Shown: positions 43,349 through 52,175, numbered from the stretch's first letter. The stretch: 64,000 nucleotides of DNA from WHSW01 sp963729075 (GCA_963729075.1 CAVSMU010000010.1:186001-250000); one strand, 5' to 3'. Numbers and translations: made by a program. The notes: generated by a model not told the origin, from the letters alone.

Positions 43349-43368
43349 CTTTGGAGCCGCTGGGTCAT
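43309..43368 (-). CDS. leuL: leu operon leader peptide
   Basis: A 19-codon frame, MTQRLQSLALLLLLPLRGE, with eight leucines including five in a row (CTT CTC CTT CTC CTC). It begins 66 bp... upstream of the leuA start region and ends 65 bp before the leuA ATG. Leucine runs in a short frame just before leuA are the mark of leader-peptide attenuation, known for leuA in actinobacteria. No strong Shine-Dalgarno is seen before its ATG, so it may be translated from a nearly leaderless transcript. Confidence 0.85.
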   Translation of the reverse strand: MTQRLQSLALLLLLPLRGE

Positions 43369-43424
43369 CCGTTGACGACGCAGGGTAGCGCACGATCGCG
43401 GCGAAACGGTGCCCGGAGCTTCCG

Positions 43425-44570
43425 ATGACCGCGTCGCGCATAGAGGCCCGCGCCGTGTTCAAGGTCGCAGCGATCCTGCTGCTCGCGATCGGCGTCGCGC
43501 TGCTGCTCGAGCATGTGGTCGTGGAAGTGCGGGAGACGATCCGGTGGATCTTCGCCTCGATCTTCCTCGCGCTCGCCTTGAGTCCGGCGGTCGAGCTCGT
43601 CATGCGACCGAAGATCCGCGGGCGGTCGCTGCCCCGCTGGCTCGCGATCCTGGTCGCCTATGTCGCGTTCTTCGCGCTGCTCGCCTTCCTGGTCGTCGTG
43701 GTGATCCCGCCGATCATCCGCGAGATCGAGAAGCTCGGCTCGCAGCTCCCCACGTACGTCAAGGACTTCGAGCAGTGGGCAGAAAACAACGACGAGTTCC
43801 GCGAGCTCAACGACAAGTTCAACATCACCCACCTGCTCAGCCAGGAGGTATCGCAGCTCCCATCGAAGCTCGGCGACGCCGCCGACGGCCTCAAGGACAT
43901 CTCGGTCGGCCTGCTCAACAACCTCGTCGGGGCGATCATCGTGATCACACTCTCCTATTTCCTGCTCCTCGACGGCGGCAGGCAGTGGGAGCGCGCGACC
44001 GGGCGCCTGCGCGAGTCGCATCGCGAGCGGGTCCGCCGCGCCGGCGAGCGGATCGCGAAGATCGTCCGCTCCTACGTGACGGTCAACCTCACCCTCGCTG
44101 TGCTCGCCGGCGTGTTCACCTGGCTGGTGCTGGAGCTGCTCGGTGTCGACCTGGCGGTCCCGCTCGCAGTCCTGGTGGCGATCCTCGACCTCGTGCCGCT
44201 GATCGGCTTTACGATCGGCGGTCTGCTGGTCGCGATCGTCGCCGCCATCCACGACTTCCCCGTCGCGCTCATCGTGTGGGGCGTGGCGTTCCTGATCTAC
44301 CAGCAGGTCCAGGACCGCGTGATCCAGCCGATCTTCTACAAGAACGCCGTCCGGATTCACCCGGTGGTCGCCATCGCCGCGGTGCTCGCCGGAGCCCAGC
44401 TGGCCGGCATCCTCGGTGCCCTGCTGGCGATCCCGGTCGCCGCCGCGCTGGGGGTGATCTACGACGAGCTCTGGCCCGCGGTCGCCGACCCCGACGTCGA
44501 CGACGTCGAGGGCTCGGAGGATGAAGGCGGAGACGACTCCCCCGAGCCGGCCCCCTCGCCGGCCGCGTAG
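43425..44570 (+). CDS. AI-2E family transporter (PerM-type membrane protein)
   Basis: 381 residues with about eight membrane segments, in the arrangement of the AI-2E/PerM family: two N-terminal helices, an LALALSPAVELVM loop, a soluble central segment (about 95-155), then the C-terminal block ending PVVAIAAVLAGAQLAGILGALLAIPVAAALGVIYDEL. Members move quorum signals, Na+ or other small molecules; the substrate here is unknown. The last 30 residues are acidic and their codons overlap the 3' end of the opposite-strand gene by 112 bp. Confidence 0.9.
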   Translation: MTASRIEARAVFKVAAILLLAIGVALLLEHVVVEVRETIRWIFASIFLALALSPAVELVMRPKIRGRSLPRWLAILVAYVAFFALLAFLVVVVIPPIIREIEKLGSQLPTYVKDFEQWAENNDEFRELNDKFNITHLLSQEVSQLPSKLGDAADGLKDISVGLLNNLVGAIIVITLSYFLLLDGGRQWERATGRLRESHRERVRRAGERIAKIVRSYVTVNLTLAVLAGVFTWLVLELLGVDLAVPLAVLVAILDLVPLIGFTIGGLLVAIVAAIHDFPVALIVWGVAFLIYQQVQDRVIQPIFYKNAVRIHPVVAIAAVLAGAQLAGILGALLAIPVAAALGVIYDELWPAVADPDVDDVEGSEDEGGDDSPEPAPSPAA

Positions 44571-45268
44571 CGGGCGCGTGAGCGCTCGAGCCTGCGGTCC
44601 CCGTGCGGAATCAGCCTCCGCCGCCGGTAGAAGAGCCGCGCCCAGAGCGACTGCGGTTTCGCCAGCCGGAACGCCGGGATGACGCCCGTCACCGGCACGA
44701 CGATGCTGGCCAGCGCCCAGCCGAGCTTCGCCTTGGCCGCGTTCACGAAGGCGAGCAGGATCCCGAGGAGGCCGATGGCGCCGACGGCCGTGAAGACGCC
44801 GTCCTTGACGTCGTCGGCGAGCCGGACCCAGACGCTGAAGCTCACCAGCGCCACCCCCGCGAGCCCGGCGGCGATGATCATCGCGTCCACCGACTTGCGC
44901 CCGTCCTTCTCCCAGTAGACGTCCTTCAGCTCGAGCCAGAGCGCGAACTCGTCCAGGGTGAGGCCGACGCCGATGCCGAAGAACACTGCGAGGATCTCCC
45001 GCCACGGCGACGCCGGGGAATGGACCACGCCGATGTACCCGAAGATCATCATCGCGAAGATCCCCCACACGAGATGGTGGACGTGGGTCCCGCCCACATC
45101 GACGTTGCCCGGCCACCAGCTCACCTGCGCGCGGATCATGTGCGTGCTGAAGCGGATGAACCCGAAGGTGCCCACCATGGCGACGAAGAAGAGGAACGCC
45201 GCGAGGCGCCCGCTGTGGACGATCTCGTGATGGAACTCGCTGCCGACGGTGGCGAGCGTCGAGAGCAT
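44459..45268 (-). CDS. Integral membrane protein with His-rich motif
   Basis: 269 residues, six or so membrane helices. Conserved-looking segments are GGTHVHHLVWGIF near 60 and GIGVGLTLDEFALWLEL near 97, placing several His and acidic residues in or next to the membrane. The C-terminal 45 residues are Ser/Gly-rich and lie antisense to the tail of the AI-2E gene. I do not recognise a named function; similar proteins occur widely in actinobacteria. Confidence 0.75.
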   Translation of the reverse strand: MLSTLATVGSEFHHEIVHSGRLAAFLFFVAMVGTFGFIRFSTHMIRAQVSWWPGNVDVGGTHVHHLVWGIFAMMIFGYIGVVHSPASPWREILAVFFGIGVGLTLDEFALWLELKDVYWEKDGRKSVDAMIIAAGLAGVALVSFSVWVRLADDVKDGVFTAVGAIGLLGILLAFVNAAKAKLGWALASIVVPVTGVIPAFRLAKPQSLWARLFYRRRRLIPHGDRRLERSRARYAAGEGAGSGESSPPSSSEPSTSSTSGSATAGQSSS

Positions 45269-45312
45269 TTCCGCAACCTAGCGCCGGCGCCGGTCGGCGG
45301 GGGGCGTACGCG

Positions 45313-46344
45313 TCAGCCGGGGACCAGCACGACCTTGCCGATGTTGCGCCGGTCGGCGATGAACCGGTGGGCTTCGGCCGCCCGCTCGAATGGGAAGCTC
45401 TCCGCGACGACCGGATCGAACTCGCCGGCGGCGAGCCCGCCGCTGAGCGGTTCGAGCACCCGGTCGAGGCCCTCGGCGTCCCACCACTTGAGCATGTTGA
45501 GCCCGAAGACGCCCTTGTTCTCGTTCATGACCTGGAGGCTCTTCCACCAGGGCATCGTCGCGAGCGGCATCCGCGCGAGGCTGCGCAGCACCGCCGCCAC
45601 GTCGCGGCGGTCGCCGGTCTGCGCCTCGGAGAGCCCGTACATCACCAGTCGGCCGCCCGGGCGGAGGATCGCGTAGTCCTTGCGAAAGCTCGACGGCCCG
45701 ACCGCGTCGATGATGAGGTCGAGGCCGACGCCGCCCGTGATCCGCATCGCCTCCTCGGCGAAGTCCAGGTTCCGGTAGTCGATCGGGTGCGCGACGCCCT
45801 GCGCGCGGATCGCGTCGTGCTTCGACGCCGACGCGGTGCCGAAGATCTCGGCCCCGATCCCCTTCGCGACCTGCGTCGCGGCGATCCCGACCCCGCCGGC
45901 GGCAGCGTGGATCAGCAGCCGCTCGCCCGACTTGAGCCCGCCCATGATCACGAGCGCCGCGTATGCAGTCGCGTAGTTGACCGGAAACGCGGCCCCCTGC
46001 TCGAAGCCGAGCGCATCCGGAAGCGGGAGCACCTGGTCCGCGGGGACGCTGACCAGCTCCGCGTACCCGCCGAAGCGGGTGCCGGCGAGCACCCGGTCGC
46101 CGACCGAGTACGAGTCGGTCCCCTCCCCCACGCTCTCGACCTCGCCGGCGACCTCGTAGCCGACCACGCAGGGCGGCGAGGGAGCGTCCGGGTAGATCCC
46201 CGAGCGCGCCATCAGGTCGGCGAAGTTGATCCCCGCGGCCCGCACGGTGATTCGGACCTCCCCGGGCCGGACTGCCGGCTCCGGGCGGTCCTCGACCCGC
46301 AGCACCTCCGGTCCGCCGTGGCGGGTGATCACGACTGTCTTCAC
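45313..46344 (-). CDS. Zinc-free medium-chain dehydrogenase (quinone oxidoreductase type)
   Basis: 343 residues of the MDR superfamily. N-terminal GroES-like domain with RAAGINFADLMARSGIYP and GYEVAGEVESVG; NADPH site IHAAAGGVGIAATQVAKGIGAEIFGTASASK. The zinc ligands of alcohol dehydrogenases are absent, so it resembles NADPH:quinone reductases/VAT1-like proteins. The true substrate is not evident. ATG start; a 295-bp non-coding region lies upstream. Confidence 0.88.
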   Translation of the reverse strand: MKTVVITRHGGPEVLRVEDRPEPAVRPGEVRITVRAAGINFADLMARSGIYPDAPSPPCVVGYEVAGEVESVGEGTDSYSVGDRVLAGTRFGGYAELVSVPADQVLPLPDALGFEQGAAFPVNYATAYAALVIMGGLKSGERLLIHAAAGGVGIAATQVAKGIGAEIFGTASASKHDAIRAQGVAHPIDYRNLDFAEEAMRITGGVGLDLIIDAVGPSSFRKDYAILRPGGRLVMYGLSEAQTGDRRDVAAVLRSLARMPLATMPWWKSLQVMNENKGVFGLNMLKWWDAEGLDRVLEPLSGGLAAGEFDPVVAESFPFERAAEAHRFIADRRNIGKVVLVPG

Positions 46345-46639
46345 GGGGCGAGCCTATCCGGCGGGCGCGCCTGCCGGAGCGGCTACACCAAACCCCCTCG
46401 ACGCGTGAACCGGGCGAGTCAGGTAGGGGTCGGGGGGCATCGCCGCGAGCCGCCTCGTTCGTTGTCACGTTGGCGCAGCAACACCACACGAAGGGCTCAG
46501 CTGCCGGTCCGTGTTGAGTTCGCGACGCATATCGACGCTAACGCCACACGAAGCGATCCTCCGCCGCTCGGTGTGGCGTTGCCGCACGGACCGCCGATCC
46601 CTCACCCCTACCTGACCGTCACACGCACCGGCCGCACGC
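46345..46639. other. Non-coding region with two related hairpins
   Basis: No convincing gene. Two hairpin-like elements share AACRCCACACGAAG at their left side: the first runs from CAACAC (46479) to GTGTTG (46516); the second has perfect 10-bp arms AACGCCACAC (46540-46549) and GTGTGGCGTT (46571-46580). They sit between the quinone reductase start and the serA stop on the same strand. Terminator function for serA is possible, but the duplicated layout is unusual. Confidence 0.6.
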
Positions 46640-48241
46640 CTACAAATCCACCCCGCGCCCGATGTAGAACCCCTCGTCTGAAGCGATCTCCTCGATCACT
46701 GCGTCGGGCACGGGGCCGTCCGTCGTGAGCGCCATCACGGCCTCGTCGCCGCTCGCCTCGGCTCCGACTGCGGCCGAGACGATGTTCACGCCGTGCTCGC
46801 CGAAGGCGCCGCCGACGCGGCCGATCATGCCCGGCTGGTCGACGTAGCGGAAGATCGCGATGTGGTCGGCGAACGGCATGTAGAAGCTCTGCCCCCAGAC
46901 TCCCACCAGATAGGGGATGTTGCGCGCGCCGAAGCCGGTGCCGGCAACCTCGACGTCGCCGACCCGGACCTTGATCAGCTCGGTGAAGTCGTCGGAGGCT
47001 AGCTCGGAGAGCTCGGTCAGCTCGATGCCGCGCTCCTCGGCCATCGCGGGGGCGTTGACCAGGTTGACCGGCTCCTCGGTGTGGCCGGAGAGGATCCCGA
47101 CGAGGACCGCGATCCCGAGCAGACGCGTGTCGTGGTCGGCGATCCGGCCGTGGAACTCGACCTCGACCCGGTCGATCGCGCCGTTGCCGACGCCCTGGGC
47201 GAGCCGGCCGAGCTTCTCGCACAGGGGCACGAACGGCGCCAGAGCCTCCATGGCCTCGGGCCGAACCGCCGCGATGTTCACGGCGTTCGTGACCACGTCG
47301 CCAGTGAGCGCCGCCCGGACCTGCTCGGCGGTCACGATCCCGGCCCGGTCCTGGGCCTCGGCGGTCGAGGCGCCGAGGTGCGGGGTGACGACGACGTCGT
47401 CGCGCTCGAACAGCGGGTGGTCGGTGAACGGCTCCTCGGGGAACACGTCGAGCGCCGCTCCGGCGACCTGCCCGGATTCGAGCCCCGCCTGGAGGGCACC
47501 GAGGTCGACGAGCTCGCCACGGGCACAGTTGACGATCCGGACCCCGTGGCGCATGGCGGCGATCGCGTCCGACCCGATCCACCCGACCGTGTCGGGTGTC
47601 TTCGGCAAGTGGATCGTGATCACGTCGGCGCGCCGGTAGAGCTCGTCGCTCGTCGCCACTCCCTCGACGCCGAGCTCGCGAAAGCGCTCGGCGGAGACGA
47701 ACTTGTCGAACGCGATCACCTCCATGTCGAAGGCCTGCGCGCGCTTGGCGACGAGCTGGCCGATGCGGCCGAAGCCGATCACGCCCAGCGTCTTGCCGTA
47801 GAGCTCGTTGCCGCCATAGCGCGACCGCGCCCATTCCCCGGCGACCAGGGAGCCGTGTGCCTGGGGAACGTTGCGGCACAGCGCCAGCGCCAGCGCCAGC
47901 GTGTGCTCTGCGGCGGCGATCGAGTTCGACTCGGGCGCGTTGGCCACGATGATGCCGCGCTTCGTCGCAGCCTCGATGTCGACGTTGTCGACCCCTGTGC
48001 CCGCGCGGCCGATCACCTTTAGGCGCTCCGCGCGCTCGATCAGATCGGCGTTCAGCTTCGTCGCCGAGCGGATCAGGATCGCGTCGAAGTCGGCGATCCG
48101 GTCGGCGAGCTCGGCGTCCGACATCTCGAGCCCGAGCTCGACGTCGAACTCGTTGCGGAGCAGGTCGACGCCGGCATCGGTGATCTTCTCCTTGACGAGG
48201 ACCCGCGGCACCGGGTCGGTGAGCGTGCGCTCTGCGGCCAC
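46640..48241 (-). CDS. serA: D-3-phosphoglycerate dehydrogenase
   Basis: First step of serine synthesis. 533 residues, the long form: catalytic and NAD domains (GRAGTGVDNVDIEAATKRGIIVANAPESNS, GKTLGVIGFGRIGQLVAKRAQAFDM, PHLGASTAEAQDRAG), an intervening ASB domain and a C-terminal ACT domain (FRYVDQPGMIGRVGGAFGEHGVNIVSA) for serine feedback. GTG 48241 is two bases after the stop of the upstream aminotransferase, so they form an operon. Confidence 0.95.
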   Translation of the reverse strand: MAAERTLTDPVPRVLVKEKITDAGVDLLRNEFDVELGLEMSDAELADRIADFDAILIRSATKLNADLIERAERLKVIGRAGTGVDNVDIEAATKRGIIVANAPESNSIAAAEHTLALALALCRNVPQAHGSLVAGEWARSRYGGNELYGKTLGVIGFGRIGQLVAKRAQAFDMEVIAFDKFVSAERFRELGVEGVATSDELYRRADVITIHLPKTPDTVGWIGSDAIAAMRHGVRIVNCARGELVDLGALQAGLESGQVAGAALDVFPEEPFTDHPLFERDDVVVTPHLGASTAEAQDRAGIVTAEQVRAALTGDVVTNAVNIAAVRPEAMEALAPFVPLCEKLGRLAQGVGNGAIDRVEVEFHGRIADHDTRLLGIAVLVGILSGHTEEPVNLVNAPAMAEERGIELTELSELASDDFTELIKVRVGDVEVAGTGFGARNIPYLVGVWGQSFYMPFADHIAIFRYVDQPGMIGRVGGAFGEHGVNIVSAAVGAEASGDEAVMALTTDGPVPDAVIEEIASDEGFYIGRGVDL

Positions 48242-48243
48242 CG

Positions 48244-49443
48244 CTAGCTCGCGACTGGCTCGGGCACCGCGCCCGCATCCGCGAACACGCGCTGCGCCGC
48301 CCCCGCGCCCGCTCCCGGCTCGACGTCGGCCCCGAGGTCGCGCAGCGCCATCTCGAGCGCGGTCAATGCGATCACGATGTCGAAGCCGCCGTAGTAGCCG
48401 CAATGGGCGATGCGGACGATCCCGCCCTGCAGGTGGCCCTGCCCGCCGGCGACCGTGACCCCGTAGCGGTCGCGCATCAGCTTCGGCACCCGGGCGCCGT
48501 CGATCTCGTCCGGTAGCCGCACGGCCGTGACCACGTTCGCGTCGGGATCGTCGGCGCCGAAGCGCTCGAGGCCGATCGCCTCGATCCCCGCCCGCGCCGC
48601 ACGGGCGAGGATGGCGTGGCGCTCGAACACCGTCTCAAGTCCCTCTTCCAGGATCATCCCCAGCGCCACGTCGAGGGCCATGAACAGGGTCACGGCCGGG
48701 GTGAACGCGGTGGCCGGCGGCTGCTTCGCCTGACCGGCAGCGGTCTTCGCCCAGTCGAAGTAGAAGCGCCCGGCAGGCCGCTCGGCGGCGAGCGCCATAG
48801 CGCGCTCGGAGACTGAGGCGAAGGCGAGCCCGGGCGGGCACATGAGCGACTTCTGCGAGCCCGACACGACCACGTCGACCCCCCACTCGTCCTGCGGCAG
48901 GTCGACGGCACCGAGGCCCGAGATCGCGTCGACGCAGAGCACGGCGTCGTGGGCGCGTGCGACCTCGTTGAGGGCGCGGATGTCGTTGACCACCCCGGTC
49001 GAGGTCTCGGACTGGGTGACGAACACAGCCTGCGGGCTCGCGGGGAGCGCGGCGATGGCGGCGTCGAGGCGCTGGGGGTCGACCTTCTCGCCGTACTCGA
49101 ACTCGACGTGCGTGGTCGCCGCTCCGTACGCGTCGCACATCTGGGCCCAGCGCTCGCCGAACTTGCCGCACGAGGCGGCCACGGCCGTATCTCCGGGCCG
49201 GATCAGGTTGGCGACCGCCGCCTCCATCGCCCCGGTCCCCGAGGCCGCGAAGCAGAGCACCGGGTTGCGGGTCTGGAAGATCCGGGGCAGGCGCTCGAGG
49301 CAGCGCGCGTAGACCTCGACGAAGGCGGGGGCGCGGTGGTAGAGGATCGGCTCGGCCATCACCTGTGAGACACGCGGCGGCAGCGGCGTCGGGCCGGCGG
49401 TCAGCATGTACTGCTTCGCGAAGATGTCGGCGGGGTCGCCCAT
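48244..49443 (-). CDS. Class V aminotransferase, probable phosphoserine/serine-glyoxylate type
   Basis: 399 residues, PLP fold type I class V. LTAGPTPLPPRVSQVMAEPILYHRAP, FAASGTGAMEAAVANLI, SETSTGVVNDIRAL, DAISGLGAVD and the PLP lysine in SGSQKSLMCPPG near 195. Sequence resembles alanine-glyoxylate aminotransferases, but tight coupling to serA argues that it supplies the phosphohydroxypyruvate transamination normally done by SerC. ATG start shortly before the divergent cupin gene. Confidence 0.88.
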   Translation of the reverse strand: MGDPADIFAKQYMLTAGPTPLPPRVSQVMAEPILYHRAPAFVEVYARCLERLPRIFQTRNPVLCFAASGTGAMEAAVANLIRPGDTAVAASCGKFGERWAQMCDAYGAATTHVEFEYGEKVDPQRLDAAIAALPASPQAVFVTQSETSTGVVNDIRALNEVARAHDAVLCVDAISGLGAVDLPQDEWGVDVVVSGSQKSLMCPPGLAFASVSERAMALAAERPAGRFYFDWAKTAAGQAKQPPATAFTPAVTLFMALDVALGMILEEGLETVFERHAILARAARAGIEAIGLERFGADDPDANVVTAVRLPDEIDGARVPKLMRDRYGVTVAGGQGHLQGGIVRIAHCGYYGGFDIVIALTALEMALRDLGADVEPGAGAGAAQRVFADAGAVPEPVAS

Positions 49444-49493
49444 CGCGGGTCTCAGGATACGGACGGAGGGCGCGGAAGCATACGATGCGCTCG

Positions 49494-49895
49494 ATGGCGA
49501 TCGCGAACGGCGACGGCTACTCGGTCGGCCACCTCGACGACCTCGGCGAAGGGCCCGGCTTCCGCAAGATCAGGCCCGAGCTCGACGTGACCGAGTTCGG
49601 AGTGAACGCCATCGTGCTCCCCGCCGGGATCGAGACCGGCTTTCATATGCACGACCGCCAGCAGGAGCTCTACTTCGTTCACTCGGGCCGGGTCGAGATC
49701 GAGTTCACCGACGGCGAGGTGCACGAGCTCGGCCCGGGCGGCCTGGCGCGCGTGAACGCGCCCGTCCCGCGCCTGGTCCGCAACCGGGGACCCGAGGAGG
49801 CGGTCTACGTGGTCATCGGCGGGGAGGGCGGCTACGTCGGGCGCGACGGCAAGCAGCCCGAGGGCGAGGACGGGCGCGCCCGCCCGATCGAGTGA
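49494..49895 (+). CDS. Cupin-domain protein
   Basis: 133 residues forming a single cupin barrel: PAGIETGFHMHDRQQELYFVHSGRVEIEF carries the metal-binding His/His/Glu set, and VNAPVPRLVRNRG the second motif. Function could be a sugar isomerase, dioxygenase or binding protein. TACGAT at 49481-49486 lies 7 bp before ATG 49494, so that start would be leaderless; ATG 49485 is an in-frame alternative within the -10. It is followed by a 51-bp-family repeat and yjbQ. Confidence 0.83.
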   Translation: MAIANGDGYSVGHLDDLGEGPGFRKIRPELDVTEFGVNAIVLPAGIETGFHMHDRQQELYFVHSGRVEIEFTDGEVHELGPGGLARVNAPVPRLVRNRGPEEAVYVVIGGEGGYVGRDGKQPEGEDGRARPIE

Positions 49896-49949
49896 GGCGG
49901 AGTCCGAAGGACGAAGCCGAGGTCGGCCGCCGTTGAGGCCGCTGGTTCA
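49893..49949. repeat. 51-bp family repeat as the cupin-yjbQ spacer
   Basis: TGAGGCGGAGTCCGAAGGACGAAGCCGAGG...GCCGCCGTTGAGGCCGCTGG. It starts at the cupin stop codon and ends 4 bp before the yjbQ GTG. Orientation relative to transcription is the same as at leuC and menA. Contains the GCCGCC-gttga-GG(C)CGC hairpin core. Confidence 0.8.
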
Positions 49950-50411
49950 GTGACCGCCCACACCGCGTACCTGACCTTCGAGACCAACGAGCGGCGCGAG
50001 TTCGTCCGGATCACCGACGAGGTCCAGGCGGCAGTCGACGAGTCCGGGATCGCCGAGGGCATGGTCCTGGTCTCGGCGATGCACATCACGGCCGGGGTCT
50101 GGATCAACGACGATGAACCCGGGATCCAGGCCGACGCGCTCGAATGGCTCGACAAGCTGGCGCCTCCGTCCTGGAGCGAGCCGTCGAACGACGTCGCGCG
50201 AGCGCTGTCGCCCGACCCGGGCGACTACCGGCACCACCGCGGCGGCGAGGACAACGGGGACGCGCACCTGAAGAACCTGCTCGTCCACCACCAGGTGATC
50301 GTCCCGGTGACCGAGGGCCGGCTCGACCTCGGTCCCTGGCAGGCGATCTTCTACGTCGAGTTCGACGGCCGCCGCCGCAAGCGGCTGGTCATCAAGGTGC
50401 TGGGCGAGTAG
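49950..50411 (+). CDS. yjbQ: YjbQ/UPF0047 family protein
   Basis: 153 residues of the secondary thiamine-phosphate synthase family. Characteristic segments: GMVLVSAMHITAGVWINDDEPG and the His cluster YRHHRGGEDNGDAHLKNLLVHHQVIVPVTEGRLDLGPWQAIFYVEFDG. Some members show weak thiamine-phosphate synthase activity in E. coli; the physiological role is unsettled. GTG start immediately after a repeat element. Confidence 0.92.
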   Translation: MTAHTAYLTFETNERREFVRITDEVQAAVDESGIAEGMVLVSAMHITAGVWINDDEPGIQADALEWLDKLAPPSWSEPSNDVARALSPDPGDYRHHRGGEDNGDAHLKNLLVHHQVIVPVTEGRLDLGPWQAIFYVEFDGRRRKRLVIKVLGE

Positions 50412-50420
50412 CCCGCGGCC

Positions 50421-51071
50421 TCATTCCTCCCAGACGAAGGGCGGGTAGCGGTCGACCATGAAGTAGGCGTAGGCCGCGCCGCGCGTCTGCCAGCGGAACG
50501 GGATCAGGATGAAGTCGAACATCCCCTTCGGAAGCTCCTTCGTGAACAGGATCACGAAGATTCCGATGAAGGCGACGATCCCGGCCACGGTAACGAGCAC
50601 GCCCGCGACGATCAGGTACGGGATCGCGAGCAGCCACTGCACCAGCGGGCGCCAGTTGTCGATGTGCTCGGGATAGTCGATCTCGAACGTGGCCGGATAG
50701 GACGGGTCCTCATCGAGTGTGAAGGGCGGGTACTCGTCCCTGAGCAGGTACACGTAGGCGGTCACCCGCCAACTCCAGCGAATGACGCCGGCGACGAAGT
50801 CGTACATCCCGCGGGGATAGCGGCCTGTGAACAGGACCGCGAAGAAGGCGACGATCTTGACGAAGACCACGCCGATCGCGAGGAAGATGAGGACGATGTA
50901 GTGGGGGAACGCCAGCAGCCATTTGACCAGGGGCAGGAAGCGGTGGTACTCGTCCTGGCGCTCCGCCTCGAGCCGTACCGGGTACGCGCCGGGCGCGGGC
51001 CCCCCTGGAGCCGGCGGTGGCTCGGGCGGCGGCTGCTCGGGCGGCGGTGGCGTGGGCGTGGATGCTTCCAT
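50421..51071 (-). CDS. DUF4389 membrane protein, duplicated domain
   Basis: 216 residues. A proline-rich N-terminus (PPPPEQPPPEPPPAPGGPAP) precedes two tandem DUF4389-like units, each a membrane pair followed by FTGRYPRGMYDFV...VYLLRDEYPPF in the first and FTKELPKGMFDF...AYFMVDRYPPF in the second. Four membrane segments; function unknown. It converges on yjbQ with 9 bp between stop codons. Confidence 0.87.
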   Translation of the reverse strand: MEASTPTPPPPEQPPPEPPPAPGGPAPGAYPVRLEAERQDEYHRFLPLVKWLLAFPHYIVLIFLAIGVVFVKIVAFFAVLFTGRYPRGMYDFVAGVIRWSWRVTAYVYLLRDEYPPFTLDEDPSYPATFEIDYPEHIDNWRPLVQWLLAIPYLIVAGVLVTVAGIVAFIGIFVILFTKELPKGMFDFILIPFRWQTRGAAYAYFMVDRYPPFVWEE

Positions 51072-51170
51072 GGGTCTCCCCCCGGGTCAACGCGTTTGCA
51101 GCGGCATCCTCTCACGCCGACCGGACCGCGGAGCCCCGGCGGCGCGGCGGCGAGCGCGTTCTTGCAGCGC

Positions 51171-52175
51171 CTAGAACTCCTGGTCGATCCAGGGCATCAT
51201 CGAGCGCAGGTCCTTCCCCACCGCCTCGATCTGGTGCCCGGCCGCCTCGTCGCGCATCCGGTTGAAGTTCTCGGCTCCCGCGCGGTTCTCGGCGATCCAC
51301 TCCTTCGCGAACTCGCCCGACTGGATGTCCGCGAGGACCTGCTTCATCGCCTCGCGGACCTCAGGGCCGATGACCTTCGGGCCGCGGGTCATGTCGCCGT
51401 ACTCGGCGGTGTTCGAGATCGAGTAGCGCATCCCCTGGACGCCCTTCTCGTACATGAGGTCCACGATCAGCTTCAGCTCGTGCAGCGTCTCGAAGTAGGC
51501 GAGGCGCGGGTCGTACCCGGCCTCGACGAGGGTCTCGAACCCCGCCCGCACCAGCTCGGTCGCGCCCCCGCACAGCACGGACTGCTCGCCGAAGAGGTCC
51601 GTCTCGCACTCGTCCTTGAACGTGGTCTCGATGATCCCGGCGCGACCGCCGCCGATCCCGCTCGCGTAGGCGAGCACGAGCTCGCGCGCGTTCCCTGTCG
51701 CGTCCTGCTCGATCGCCATCAGGCAGGGCACGCCCTTGCCCTCCTCGAACTGACGCCGGACGAGGTGCCCCGGGCCCTTCGGCGCGACCATGCCGACGTC
51801 GACCCCGGGCGGCGGCTCGATCTCACCGAAGTGGATCGAGAAGCCGTGCCCGAACATCAGCAGGTTGCCCTCGGCGATCCCGTCGCGGATCTCGGCCGCC
51901 CAGACCTCCCCCTGCTTCTCGTCGGGGAGGAGCACCATCACGATGTCGCCCCGGCTGGCGGCGTCGGCGACGTCCAGCACCTCGAGCCCGGCGGCCTCCG
52001 CCTTGCCCCGGCTCGAGGAGTCCGGCCGCAGGCCGACGACGACGTCGTATCCCGATTCCTTCAGGTTGAGGGCGTGGGCGTGTCCCTGCGACCCGTAGCC
52101 GAGGATCGCGATCGTCTTGCCCCGCAGGGCGTCGGGGTTCGCGTCGGCGTCGTAGAAGACCTTGTCGTCGGGCAT
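51171..52175 (-). CDS. ilvC: Ketol-acid reductoisomerase
   Basis: Second common step of valine/isoleucine synthesis. 334 residues, class I. Rossmann motif ILGYGSQGHAHALNLKESG near 25, cofactor loop GLRPDSSSRGKAEA whose Arg/Ser content favours NADPH, VAPKGPGHLVRRQFEEGKGVPC, and the metal site TFKDECETDLFGEQ plus the knotted C-terminal domain with ISNTAEYGD. ATG 52175 with TAGCAT about 10 bp upstream, hence probably leaderless and transcribed apart from the other ilv genes. Confidence 0.96.
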   Translation of the reverse strand: MPDDKVFYDADANPDALRGKTIAILGYGSQGHAHALNLKESGYDVVVGLRPDSSSRGKAEAAGLEVLDVADAASRGDIVMVLLPDEKQGEVWAAEIRDGIAEGNLLMFGHGFSIHFGEIEPPPGVDVGMVAPKGPGHLVRRQFEEGKGVPCLMAIEQDATGNARELVLAYASGIGGGRAGIIETTFKDECETDLFGEQSVLCGGATELVRAGFETLVEAGYDPRLAYFETLHELKLIVDLMYEKGVQGMRYSISNTAEYGDMTRGPKVIGPEVREAMKQVLADIQSGEFAKEWIAENRAGAENFNRMRDEAAGHQIEAVGKDLRSMMPWIDQEF

